A stretch of DNA of 17,012 nt from JBOFCO01 sp051646105 (GTDB lineage Bacteria > Pseudomonadota > Alphaproteobacteria > Rhodobacterales > Rhodobacteraceae). Under the pieces are notes generated by a model, which had not been told where the DNA came from, did no database searches, and worked only from the letters and a program-made list of their open reading frames with translations. Below are positions 1 to 6,820 of this stretch, piece by piece (the stretch's first letter is position 1; each line of letters begins with the position of its first letter). The stretch spans positions 1-17,012 of the forward strand of contig JBOFCO010000239.1 in assembly GCA_051646105.1 (NCBI GenBank), written 5' to 3'. The translations under genes and the position numbers were made by a program.

Positions 1-808
1 TGTCGCGTGTGGCGCCGCCAAGGATCATCTCGCGAAGGCGCGAATGGCTGTAAGCGCCCATGACCAGCAGGTCGGCATCGGTTTCGCGGATATGGCGCGA
101 CAGCACTTCGCCCACGGTGGGCAGGCTTTTGGCCAGAACGGACACTTCTCCCCTGATGCCATGACGCGACAGCCACTGGCTTAGCGGGCCGCCGGGATCG
201 GATCGCTCCGGTCCATGCGATGGCGGATCGACGACAACGATATTGACCGATTTTGCGGCTTTCAGCAGCGGCAGCGCCCTGCGTGCGGCCTGCATCGCCT
301 CTGGCGTCTGGTTCCACGCCAGAACGGCACGGTTCATCGGCGGCAGCTTTCCCTCGGCCATGGCATTGTCGGGCAGCACAAGCACCGGTGCCTGTCCCTC
401 GAACAGCGCCGCTTCCAGCGCTGCGGCATCTTCTGGCCTGGTATCCGGCCCGTAGGGCTGCGGCAGCACAACCAGATCGCTGAACCTTGCGTTCACGCCG
501 ACCAGACTGCTCATCGCCCCCATCTGCGTGACAACGCCCTGTGCCCCCCAGCGCAGTTCTTCCCTTCCCAGCCGGTCGCGCACGGCGGTTTCTGCGCGGC
601 GCGCCGATGCCAGCGCCTGATCATAACCATCCTGGATCACCGTGGCGGCAACCGTGCCGTAAAAGTACCCGACCTGCGTCCGGTCCAGCCCGAAAGCGAC
701 AACATCCAGATGCGCGTCGAGGGCCCTCGCCAGTTCGACCGTCGCATCCAGCGCCTTCAGGCTGCGTTCGGTATCGTTCACGAATGCGAGCAGGGATTTG
801 TAGGACAT
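1..808 (-). CDS. Universal stress protein, tandem UspA domains, C-terminus cut by window edge
   Basis: The minus-strand frame opens with MSYKSLLAFVNDTERSLKAL and stays open to the left edge, giving 269 codons without a stop. The start at 808 has a GGAGGGGG ribosome site just upstream. Two Usp-like halves are visible. The first is an alpha/beta half of about 140 residues. The second begins near NRAVLAWNQTPEA and ends with GAYSHSRLREMILGGATR, which fits the G-2X-G-9X-G(S/T) nucleotide-binding signature of ATP-binding Usp proteins. Family members of this type run to about 280 residues, so only some 10-15 residues are missing. The gene diverges from ccoN across an FNR box. In Paracoccus and relatives a usp gene sits between fnr and ccoNOQP, so an fnr-like gene may lie beyond the left edge (inference). 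Its likely role is cytoplasmic stress or survival under oxygen limitation. Confidence 0.9.
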   Translation of the reverse strand, partial: MSYKSLLAFVNDTERSLKALDATVELARALDAHLDVVAFGLDRTQVGYFYGTVAATVIQDGYDQALASARRAETAVRDRLGREELRWGAQGVVTQMGAMSSLVGVNARFSDLVVLPQPYGPDTRPEDAAALEAALFEGQAPVLVLPDNAMAEGKLPPMNRAVLAWNQTPEAMQAARRALPLLKAAKSVNIVVVDPPSHGPERSDPGGPLSQWLSRHGIRGEVSVLAKSLPTVGEVLSRHIRETDADLLVMGAYSHSRLREMILGGATRD

Positions 809-866
809 GATCGCCCCCTCCGTTTCCATGGTGGTCGAAGTTTGCGCCCCTATGGTCGCGCAAACC

Positions 867-880
867 TTGATGTGGATCAA
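867..880. promoter_or_regulatory. FNR/FnrL/ANR-type binding site
   Basis: The sequence TTGATGTGGATCAA is a perfect match to the FNR-family palindrome TTGAT-N4-ATCAA. It lies between the divergent usp start (808) and ccoN start (985), where it could activate both. If it acts as a class II activator site (centre at about -41.5), transcription would start near 915 rightward or near 832 leftward. Those start points are inferred, and the -10 boxes are not obvious by eye. Oxygen-responsive FNR control of ccoNOQP is established in Rhodobacter and Paracoccus. Confidence 0.9.
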
Positions 881-984
881 TGACCAAGGGCCTGCGACGG
901 GGTCATAACCTGCCCACTGGCAGAACCCTTGGCCCGTCGAGAGTCGGAATCCGGGTTCTGGGGACAGACGAAGGGACGCAGGAA

Positions 985-2589
985 ATGTGGGATTATATCA
1001 AGCTGATCGTGCTTGGTCTGGTTGCGGTTCTGGCCGCGATCGCGGCCAATTACGCACGGGATCCGGCCTATATGGTGAATGCGCTGACCGTCATGCTGGC
1101 TGCGGGTGCCACATTCCTGTGGGTCCTGCGCAACATGGAAGGCGCGCGCGCGGTTGCACGACAGGACGAATATCTTGACGGAGTGGTGCGCGCGGGCGTG
1201 ATCGCCACCGCCGGATGGGGCGTCGTCGGATTTCTGGTCGGCACCTTCATCGCCTTTCAACTGGCCTTCCCGGCGCTGAACTTCGAGTTCCTGCAAGGAA
1301 TCGGCAACTTTGGCCGCCTGCGGCCGCTGCATACCTCTGCCGTGATCTTTGCCTTTGGCGGCAACGCGCTGATCGCCACCAGTTTCTACATTGTCCAGCG
1401 TACATCGGCTGCGCGGCTGTGGGGCGGCAACCTGGCATGGTTCGTGTTCTGGGGCTATCAGCTTGTTATCGTGCTGGCCGCAACCGGCTATGTGCTGGGG
1501 GCGACGCAAAGCAAGGAATATGCCGAACCCGAATGGTATGTGGACTGGTGGCTGACCGTCGTCTGGGTCGCCTATCTGGCGGTGTTCCTGGGCACGATCC
1601 TGAAACGTCGCGAACGCCATATCTATGTGGCGAACTGGTTCTTCCTGTCCTTCATCGTGACGATTGCCATGCTGCATATCGTCAACAACCTGTCGATCCC
1701 GGTTTCGGTCTTTGGTTCGAAATCGGTGCAGTTGTTCAGCGGCGTCCAGGATGCGATGACGCAATGGTGGTACGGCCACAATGCGGTGGGCTTCTTCCTG
1801 ACGGCGGGTTTTCTGGGCATGATGTACTATTTCGTGCCGAAGCAGGCGGATCGGCCTGTCTATTCCTACAAGCTGTCGATCATCCACTTCTGGGCGCTGA
1901 TCTTCCTTTATATCTGGGCAGGTCCACACCACCTGCACTACACGGCACTGCCCGACTGGGCCTCGACCCTCGGCATGGTCTTCTCGATCATCCTGTGGAT
2001 GCCTTCATGGGGTGGGATGATCAACGGCCTGATGACACTGTCGGGCGCGTGGGACAAGCTGCGCACCGATCCGGTGCTGCGGATGATGGTGGTGTCGGTC
2101 GGGTTCTACGGCATGTCGACGTTTGAAGGCCCGATGATGTCGATCCGTGCCGTCAACTCTTTGTCGCACTACACGGACTGGACCATCGGCCACGTGCATT
2201 CCGGCGCGCTGGGCTGGAACGGCATGATCACCTTTGGTGCGCTCTACTTCCTGGTGCCGAAGCTGTGGAACCGTGAACGCCTGTATTCGCTGTCGATGGT
2301 CAGCTGGCACTTCTGGCTAGCGACCATCGGGATCGTGCTTTACGCGTCGTCGATGTGGGTCACCGGCATCATGGAAGGCCTGATGTGGCGCGAAGTCGAC
2401 GCCAACGGTTTCCTTGTGAACGCCTTTGCCGACACGGTTGCAGCCAAGTTCCCGATGTACGTCGTCCGGGCGCTGGGCGGTGTTCTGTTTGTCCTTGGCG
2501 GACTTGTCATGTGTTACAACCTCTGGGCCACGGTCCGGAAGCAGCCGGCGGTGGCCGGGATGGCTTCCTCTGCCGTGCCGGCTGAATAA
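985..2589 (+). CDS. ccoN: cbb3-type cytochrome c oxidase subunit I (CcoN)
   Basis: This is the catalytic subunit of the high-affinity cbb3 terminal oxidase. It is an inner-membrane protein holding low-spin heme b and the heme b3-CuB centre that reduces oxygen to water with proton pumping. It is 534 residues with about 12 hydrophobic segments. Visible ligand candidates are H116 (RPLHTSA, heme b), H265 (WWYGHNAV) and H315/H316 (GPHHLHY) for CuB, and H403/H405 (IGHVHSG) for heme b3 and heme b. Y309 sits in the helix where this family carries the His-linked tyrosine. I chose ATG 985 (MWDYIKLIVLGL), which matches known CcoN N-termini and follows AAGGGA. The in-frame ATG at 880 overlaps the FNR box and would add 35 non-homologous residues. 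It is the first gene of ccoNOQP. Confidence 0.97.
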   Translation: MWDYIKLIVLGLVAVLAAIAANYARDPAYMVNALTVMLAAGATFLWVLRNMEGARAVARQDEYLDGVVRAGVIATAGWGVVGFLVGTFIAFQLAFPALNFEFLQGIGNFGRLRPLHTSAVIFAFGGNALIATSFYIVQRTSAARLWGGNLAWFVFWGYQLVIVLAATGYVLGATQSKEYAEPEWYVDWWLTVVWVAYLAVFLGTILKRRERHIYVANWFFLSFIVTIAMLHIVNNLSIPVSVFGSKSVQLFSGVQDAMTQWWYGHNAVGFFLTAGFLGMMYYFVPKQADRPVYSYKLSIIHFWALIFLYIWAGPHHLHYTALPDWASTLGMVFSIILWMPSWGGMINGLMTLSGAWDKLRTDPVLRMMVVSVGFYGMSTFEGPMMSIRAVNSLSHYTDWTIGHVHSGALGWNGMITFGALYFLVPKLWNRERLYSLSMVSWHFWLATIGIVLYASSMWVTGIMEGLMWREVDANGFLVNAFADTVAAKFPMYVVRALGGVLFVLGGLVMCYNLWATVRKQPAVAGMASSAVPAE

Positions 2590-2600
2590 GGGCTGCTGAC

Positions 2601-3326
2601 ATGGGTATTCTTGACAAACACAAGTTCCTTGAACGCAACGCGACGGCGCTTCTGGTCGGTTCGCTTCTGGTTGTGACCATCGGCGGCATCGTGGAAATCG
2701 CCCCGCTGTTCTATCTGGAAAACACGATAGAGAAGGTGGAAGGGGTTCGCCCCTACACCCCGCTGGAACTGACCGGACGTGACATCTATATCCGCGAGGG
2801 TTGCTATGTCTGCCACAGCCAGATGATCCGCCCGATGCGGGATGAGGTGGAGCGCTACGGCCATTACAGCCTTGCGGCGGAATCGATGTATGACCATCCG
2901 TTCCAATGGGGATCAAAGCGCACCGGGCCGGACCTTGCCCGCGTCGGTGGACGTTATTCCGATGCCTGGCATGTTGATCACCTGACCAATCCGCAGGCGG
3001 TGGTGCCGGAATCGGTGATGCCGAAATATGCCTATCTGTCCGACAAGCTGATCGAGCCGACCTATATCGAGGATCTGCTTTCGACCCATGCGCTGGTCGG
3101 CGTGCCCTACAGCGAGGAGATGATCACCGAGGCCAAGCTTGATTTCGTGGCGCAGGCTGATCCGAACGCCGACAGCGAAGGGTTGATCGCGCGCTATCCG
3201 GGTGCTGTCGTGTCAAACTTCGATGCCGCACCCGGCGTGACCGAGATGGATGCGCTGGTGGCCTATCTTCAGGTGTTGGGTACGATGGTCGATTTCTCGA
3301 CCTTCACGCCTGACGCAAGCCGGTAG
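2601..3326 (+). CDS. ccoO: cbb3-type cytochrome c oxidase subunit II (CcoO), monoheme cytochrome c
   Basis: This membrane-anchored monoheme cytochrome c passes electrons from CcoP to CcoN. It is 241 residues. One N-terminal transmembrane helix (about residues 15-38) anchors a periplasmic domain with the heme motif CYVCH at residues 68-72. M140 in PESVMPKYAYL is the expected axial methionine. The motif GCYVCHSQMIRPMRDEVERY is typical of CcoO. The ribosome site AAGGG overlaps the ccoN stop codon, 11 bases separate the two genes, and translation is probably coupled. The length is normal for the family and nothing in it is unusual. Confidence 0.97.
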   Translation: MGILDKHKFLERNATALLVGSLLVVTIGGIVEIAPLFYLENTIEKVEGVRPYTPLELTGRDIYIREGCYVCHSQMIRPMRDEVERYGHYSLAAESMYDHPFQWGSKRTGPDLARVGGRYSDAWHVDHLTNPQAVVPESVMPKYAYLSDKLIEPTYIEDLLSTHALVGVPYSEEMITEAKLDFVAQADPNADSEGLIARYPGAVVSNFDAAPGVTEMDALVAYLQVLGTMVDFSTFTPDASR

Positions 3327-3336
3327 GGGGGCGGAC

Positions 3337-3522
3337 ATGGATACCTATTCGCTTCTGCGCGAATTTGCCGACAGTTGGGTGCTGCTGGCGATGTTTACCG
3401 GGTTTCTCGGCATCGTGCTCTGGGCGTTCCGCCCCGGCAGCCGTCGTGCCCATGACGACAGTGCCAGCATCCCCTTCCGCCACGAAGAAAAGCCCGCCAG
3501 CGCCAAGGAGGCGTGGAAATGA
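3337..3522 (+). CDS. ccoQ: cbb3-type oxidase small subunit (CcoQ/FixQ)
   Basis: This is a 61-residue single-span membrane protein (MDTYSLLREFADSWVLLAMF at the start) with a hydrophobic helix at about residues 13-31 and a charged cytoplasmic tail. CcoQ is a small accessory subunit that stabilises the cbb3 complex. A longer in-frame opening from 3250 would lie inside ccoO, so ATG 3337 after the G-rich site GGGGGGCG is preferred. Its stop codon overlaps the ccoP start as ATGA. Its place between ccoO and ccoP is canonical. Confidence 0.93.
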   Translation: MDTYSLLREFADSWVLLAMFTGFLGIVLWAFRPGSRRAHDDSASIPFRHEEKPASAKEAWK

Positions 3523-4388
3523 GCAAGAAACCGACGAAAGCACAGAACGAAGTCGGCACCACCGGCCACAGCTGGGACGGGATCGAGGAACTGGATAATC
3601 CGATGCCGCGCTGGTGGCTGTGGACCTTCTATGCCACGATCATCTGGGGCATCGGCTATGTCATCGCCTATCCGGCATGGCCGCTGATATCCGGCGCGAC
3701 GCCGGGCTTGTTGGGCTTTTCGACCCGGGCCGAGGTCGCTGCCGACATCCAGAAGTTTGCGGATGCCAACGCGCCGATCAACGCGAAACTGGAAGCGGCT
3801 GATCTGACTGCGGTCGGTGCAGATGCCGAACTAGCGGGTTACGCCGAAAACGCCGGTAAGGCCGTGTTCCAGACATGGTGCGCGCAGTGCCACGGTTCCG
3901 GCGCGGCGGGTGCGGTCGGTTATCCGAACCTGCTGGATGATGACTGGCTTTGGGGCGGCACGGTCGAGGATATTCACACCACCATCAGCCACGGCATCCG
4001 GAACACCACAGATGCCGATGCCCGCTATTCCGAAATGCCGAAATTCGGCGCGGACGGCTTGCTGGAACAGCCGCAGATCGATGCGGTGGTGCAGCATGTG
4101 CTGGCACTTTCCGGGCAGGAGCATGACGCGGCACTTGCGACCGAAGGTGCGACCGTGTTTGCCGACAATTGCGCCGCCTGCCATATGGAAGACGGCACCG
4201 GCGACCGCGCGCAGGGCGCCCCGAACCTGACGGATGCGATCTGGCTTTACGGCGGTGATCAGGCCGCGTTGACCGAAACCGTGACCAATGCGCGGTTTGG
4301 CGTCATGCCGGCCTGGACGGGTCGCCTGACAGAAGCAGAAGTTCGCGCGGTTTCACTGTATGTCCACAGCCGGGGCGGTGGGGAATAA
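3519..4388 (+). CDS. ccoP: cbb3-type cytochrome c oxidase subunit III (CcoP), diheme cytochrome c
   Basis: CcoP accepts electrons from soluble cytochrome c or the bc1 complex and passes them to CcoO. It is 289 residues. The N-terminal part holds the conserved GHSWDGIEELDNPMPRWW stretch, followed by a transmembrane helix (about 33-57). Two cytochrome c domains follow with CAQCH (121-125) and CAACH (218-222). M173 (SEMPKFG) and M263 (GVMPAW) are likely axial ligands. The start is ATG 3519, 8 bases after AAGGAG (3505-3510). A GTG two codons upstream is less well placed. It overlaps ccoQ by 4 bases and is the last gene of the operon, followed directly by a terminator. The assembly genes ccoGHIS do not follow here. 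Confidence 0.97.
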   Translation: MSKKPTKAQNEVGTTGHSWDGIEELDNPMPRWWLWTFYATIIWGIGYVIAYPAWPLISGATPGLLGFSTRAEVAADIQKFADANAPINAKLEAADLTAVGADAELAGYAENAGKAVFQTWCAQCHGSGAAGAVGYPNLLDDDWLWGGTVEDIHTTISHGIRNTTDADARYSEMPKFGADGLLEQPQIDAVVQHVLALSGQEHDAALATEGATVFADNCAACHMEDGTGDRAQGAPNLTDAIWLYGGDQAALTETVTNARFGVMPAWTGRLTEAEVRAVSLYVHSRGGGE

Positions 4389-4410
4389 CTGCCATACGGT
4401 TGCAAACGGG

Positions 4411-4438
4411 CCCGGCCTCTGCCACAGGCCGGGTTTTG
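4411..4438 (+). terminator. Intrinsic terminator after ccoNOQP
   Basis: CCCGGCCT (4411-4418) pairs perfectly with AGGCCGGG (4426-4433) across a 7-base loop, followed at once by TTTT. It begins 22 bases after the ccoP stop codon. The T tract is short but the 8-bp GC-rich stem is strong. There is no T tract on the other strand, so it should act mainly on rightward transcripts. Confidence 0.85.
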
Positions 4439-4445
4439 CTTGCTC

Positions 4446-4598
4446 TCACAGGTTCTTGATGCTGGCATCGCGCCAGCCCTGCCTGCGCCAGAACATGCGC
4501 GGTGTCGGTCGATGTTCCTCCTCGGGAAGAACATCCCGCAGTCTTACTTGATCTTGCCGCGCCGCGATCATCAGGCTGTCTGCAAGTATACCGAACAT
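4446..4598 (-). CDS. Small hypothetical protein, 50 residues
   Basis: The minus-strand ORF begins MFGILADSLMIAARQDQVRL and ends in a basic, aromatic tail (MFWRRQGWRDASIKNL). AAGGAGG lies 8 bases upstream of ATG 4598, an ideal ribosome site, and this decides the start. An in-frame ATG at 4616 would place that site inside the gene and has no good site of its own. The middle is acidic (DVLPEEEH) and the C-terminus is strongly basic. There is no signal peptide or membrane helix. It lies between the ccoP terminator and the divergent lysR gene, whose start is 97 bases away. I do not recognise a family and infer no function. The strong ribosome site and plausible codon use support expression, but an antisense or spurious ORF is not excluded. 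Confidence 0.5.
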   Translation of the reverse strand: MFGILADSLMIAARQDQVRLRDVLPEEEHRPTPRMFWRRQGWRDASIKNL

Positions 4599-4677
4599 TT
4601 CACGTGCCTCCTTCATCAGGTCATGCTGGTAAAATAGGCCAGTTCAGCCCAATATTCACGCCATCAAGTTTTCAGAT

Positions 4678-4696
4678 ATGTAAGGAAAAATTACAT
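4678..4696. repeat. Inverted repeat over the lysR start
   Basis: ATGTAA (4678-4683) and TTACAT (4691-4696) form a perfect inverted repeat around GGAAAAA. The spacer contains the putative ribosome site, and the right arm includes the first bases of the lysR ATG (4695). It could be an operator for autoregulation or an mRNA hairpin that limits translation. An arm length of 6 in AT-rich DNA can arise by chance. Confidence 0.4.
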
Positions 4697-5582
4697 GTCA
4701 TTCTGGCGTAACCTGCCGCCGCTGACAGCGCTTCGTGCATTTGCGGCGCTTGCCGAAAATGGTTCCATCGTAAAGGCCGGGGATGCGCTGGGCGTTTCCC
4801 ACGCGGCGATCAGCCAGCAGATCAGGCTTCTGGAATCACATATGGGATTTGCACTTGTGTCCCGCAGCGGGCGTGAACTTGTGCTGACGACGCAGGGCAG
4901 GGCGCTTGCAGATGCTGCGCTTGCGGGGCTCGGCAGCATTGCCCGCGTGGCGGGTGAGCTGACAGGCGCAGACGCAGGCAGACCCTTGCAGATCACGACG
5001 ACGCCGTCTTTTGCGGCGAGTTGGCTGATGCCGCGGCTGGCCGATTTCCGGGCGCGGCATCCCGGGATCAATCTGGTGGTCGATCCCACGCCCGACCTGC
5101 GCCTGATCGGGCCCGATGGCGTGGATGTTGCCCTGCGCTACGGCAACGGCGACTGGCCGGGGATGGAGGCGAAGCTGTTGGTGAAATCGTCGGTCGTTGT
5201 GGTTGCTGCGCCGTCGCTGGTCGCTGGTCGCGAGGTGCGGTCGGTTGCCGATCTTGCCGACCTGCCTTGGCTGGAACAGTTCGGCACCAACGAGGCAACC
5301 GCCTTTCTGGAATCGCATGGTCTCGGGCATGGCCTGCAGCTTGGCATGACCGCGCTTCCGGGCAATCTGGTGCTGGATGGCGCGCGCGATGGCCAGGGTG
5401 TCGCCGTGGTCGCGACCGCCTGGGTACAGGGGGATATTGCCTCGGGGCGATTGGTGGCCCTGTTCGAAGATACCGCGCGTATAGGCTATTTCGTTGTCAC
5501 GGCACCCGGGGTGCTGCGCCCGTCGGCAAAGGCATTCGTCACATGGGCGATGCGACAGGTGAACGTTGATCCGGCTGGTTGA
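4695..5582 (+). CDS. LysR-family transcriptional regulator, GcvA-like
   Basis: This is a 295-residue DNA-binding regulator. The N-terminal winged helix-turn-helix covers about residues 8-67 (LPPLTALRAFAALAENGS, then a recognition region around SHAAISQQIRLLE). It is followed by a LysR substrate-binding domain (about 93-290) containing SFAASWLMPRLADFRARHPG and GVDVALRYGNGDWPGM, which are typical of the GcvA branch. TAAGGAAA lies just upstream of ATG 4695. It stands alone on the plus strand, divergent from the 50-residue ORF and convergent with the DUF1330/GntR pair. LysR proteins often regulate a divergent neighbour, but here that neighbour is only a tiny ORF, so its target is unknown. Confidence 0.93.
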   Translation: MSFWRNLPPLTALRAFAALAENGSIVKAGDALGVSHAAISQQIRLLESHMGFALVSRSGRELVLTTQGRALADAALAGLGSIARVAGELTGADAGRPLQITTTPSFAASWLMPRLADFRARHPGINLVVDPTPDLRLIGPDGVDVALRYGNGDWPGMEAKLLVKSSVVVVAAPSLVAGREVRSVADLADLPWLEQFGTNEATAFLESHGLGHGLQLGMTALPGNLVLDGARDGQGVAVVATAWVQGDIASGRLVALFEDTARIGYFVVTAPGVLRPSAKAFVTWAMRQVNVDPAG

Positions 5583-5650
5583 TGCAAATCAAGGCGTGGC
5601 TTCATCCCGCGCTGCATGATTTCAGCCGTCGGGTCCTTGCATCCGGCACA

Positions 5651-5696
5651 GCACCGGCCCCCCGTCCTGTTCGCGCGTTTCCCGGGGGGCTGGTGC
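5651..5696 (+). terminator. Long GC-rich hairpin between convergent genes
   Basis: GCACCGGCCCCCCG (5651-5664) pairs with CGGGGGGCTGGTGC (5683-5696) across an 18-base loop. This gives a 14-bp stem with one position that is a G-U wobble in the rightward transcript and an A-C mismatch in the leftward one. It lies between the ends of lysR (5582) and the DUF1330 gene (5755). There is no T tract, so it is probably a transcript-end stabiliser or a factor-dependent terminator rather than a classic intrinsic one. The rest of 5583-5754 shows no convincing gene. Confidence 0.55.
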
Positions 5697-5754
5697 GAAT
5701 ATCCCGCGCAGCAGCATCAGGCACCGTATGCCGGTCAGTGCATTGCGGCGGCGG

Positions 5755-6042
5755 TCAGGACAAACCCTCGACAATCACGACATGCGCTGTGCATGCGCCA
5801 TCCCGCCGGTTTCGCGCGGCCTGATATTCAAGCGAACGATAGCAGGCATTTGCCGCTTCCAGCGTATCGAATTCGATGATGACATGGCGGTCAAGCTGTG
5901 GCCCCTCCAGCGTTTCGGCGGTGCCTCCACGCGCAAGGAACCGACCGCCATAGGCGGCGAATGCAGCCGGGGCCAGCGCCTGATAGCCCGCATAGGCCAC
6001 GGGATCGGTCACGGTGACATGGGCGATCCAGTAGGCGCTCAT
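5755..6042 (-). CDS. DUF1330 family protein
   Basis: This 95-residue protein (MSAYWIAHVTVTDPVAYAGY at the start) has the features of the DUF1330 family: YW at the N-terminus, the AAYGGRFLARGG stretch, and the ending pattern IIEFDTLEAANACYRSLEYQ. The family has a dimeric alpha+beta barrel (ferredoxin-like) fold and no firmly established general reaction. The ATG overlaps the TGA of the upstream GntR gene by 4 bases, so the two are co-transcribed and probably translationally coupled. Being co-expressed with the repressor, it may belong to the catabolic module transcribed the other way, for example by binding a substrate or intermediate. That role is inferred from context only. Confidence 0.88.
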   Translation of the reverse strand: MSAYWIAHVTVTDPVAYAGYQALAPAAFAAYGGRFLARGGTAETLEGPQLDRHVIIEFDTLEAANACYRSLEYQAARNRRDGACTAHVVIVEGLS

Positions 6043-6722
6043 GCTTCGTCCTCCAGAAGCTTGCGGGCGATCTCGGCAGCATCACCCAGATGGTCGCGGA
6101 CAGCCTGTGCCGACGCCACCTGGTCGTTGTCGCAGATTGCCGCGCAAATGCGTGCCATATGGGCGGGGCCGGAAATCCGGCGGTTGGTTGTGGCAAGGGT
6201 CAGGGCACGCAGGCGCGAAATCCGCCCGTTCAGCCGCTGCACGATTTCCCAGGCGATGTCATGCCCCGCCGCATTGAAGATCACTGCGTAAAAGGCGGTG
6301 GTCGCGGCATAGAGCTTTTGCGATGCCTCATCCTGAAAGGCGGTTTCCATATCGGTCAGCGCCTTGCGCAGCCGCTTTTTGACCTGGGCGTCGGCGATAC
6401 GGGCGCAGGCAGCGGCGGCGTCCGCCTCCAGCAGCCTGCGGATGTCATAGACCTGCCGGGCCTGTGGCCAGTCCATTGCGGCAACGACCGGGCCGCTGCG
6501 CGACTGGGTTTCGACAAGACCTTCGGCTTCCAGATAGCGGATCGCCTCGCGCACCACAGACCGGGAAACGCCAAGCTGGTCGCAGAGCGTGCGTTCCACC
6601 AGACGGTCGCCACCGTTGAACCTGCCGCCGACGATTGCCTGACGCAGCCGGTCGACGGCCATTTCGCGCAAAGTTGCGGGCGGCTGGGCGATGCGCAGGT
6701 CGATGTCATGCGTCTGGTCCAT
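6039..6722 (-). CDS. GntR-family regulator, FCD (FadR-like) subfamily
   Basis: This 227-residue protein has an N-terminal winged helix-turn-helix (about 17-82) with LREMAVDRLRQAIVGGRF and CDQLGVSRSVVREAIRYLEA. A C-terminal FCD effector domain (about 88-215) follows. I chose ATG 6722 (MDQTHDIDLR). The longer opening to 6890 would run through the promoter and operator. At the position of the usual FCD metal-binding Asp/His pair (D-x3-H before a helix) it has T141 and Y145, while H188 and H211 remain, so metal or ligand binding may differ from typical members. It is divergent from the flavin-monooxygenase operon and separated from it by 98 bases holding a palindromic operator. It is probably that operon's local regulator, a repressor released by a pathway metabolite, and autoregulated. 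Confidence 0.92.
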   Translation of the reverse strand: MDQTHDIDLRIAQPPATLREMAVDRLRQAIVGGRFNGGDRLVERTLCDQLGVSRSVVREAIRYLEAEGLVETQSRSGPVVAAMDWPQARQVYDIRRLLEADAAAACARIADAQVKKRLRKALTDMETAFQDEASQKLYAATTAFYAVIFNAAGHDIAWEIVQRLNGRISRLRALTLATTNRRISGPAHMARICAAICDNDQVASAQAVRDHLGDAAEIARKLLEDEA

Positions 6723-6764
6723 GCCGCCAGAATAGGCAGCACGCGGGGGTAAGGCAAGATTTTC

Positions 6765-6794
6765 TTGACATGCCATCTTATGGTATACCAAAAT
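6765..6794 (+). promoter_or_regulatory. Candidate promoter of the flavin-monooxygenase operon
   Basis: TTGACA (6765-6770) matches the sigma-70 -35 consensus exactly. With an 18-base spacer, CAAAAT (6789-6794) matches the -10 consensus at 4 of 6 positions. The start codon of the first gene is at 6821. The GntR-type palindrome lies between the two elements and touches the -10, which suits repression by blocking polymerase. The -10 choice is weak and the start site is unproven. Confidence 0.5.
6778..6793. promoter_or_regulatory. GntR/FCD operator palindrome
   Basis: TGGTATACCA (6781-6790) is a perfect 10-bp palindrome. After one mismatched pair the symmetry resumes, with TT at 6778-6779 facing AA at 6792-6793. 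FadR-subfamily GntR proteins bind sites of the type TNGTNNNACNA or TGGTATACCA. It is placed between the divergent gntR gene (start 6722) and the operon starting at 6821, so it should control both. Confidence 0.75.
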
Positions 6795-6820
6795 TCGAGA
6801 TGACAAGATGGGGGTGACGG

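Noticed and set aside
880..984. N-terminal extension of CcoN starting at ATG 880
   Set aside because: The ATG overlaps the FNR box and the added 35 residues do not resemble CcoN, whereas MWDYIKLIVLGL at 985 does and has a ribosome site.
877..1938. Long minus-strand ORF of 353 codons opposite ccoN
   Set aside because: It mirrors the codon structure of the real ccoN frame, has no recognisable motif, and is a high-GC shadow.
5583..5879. Plus-strand ORFs downstream of lysR (5579-5824 and 5616-5879)
   Set aside because: They run through the hairpin and into the antisense of the DUF1330 gene, lack good ribosome sites and show no recognisable protein pattern.
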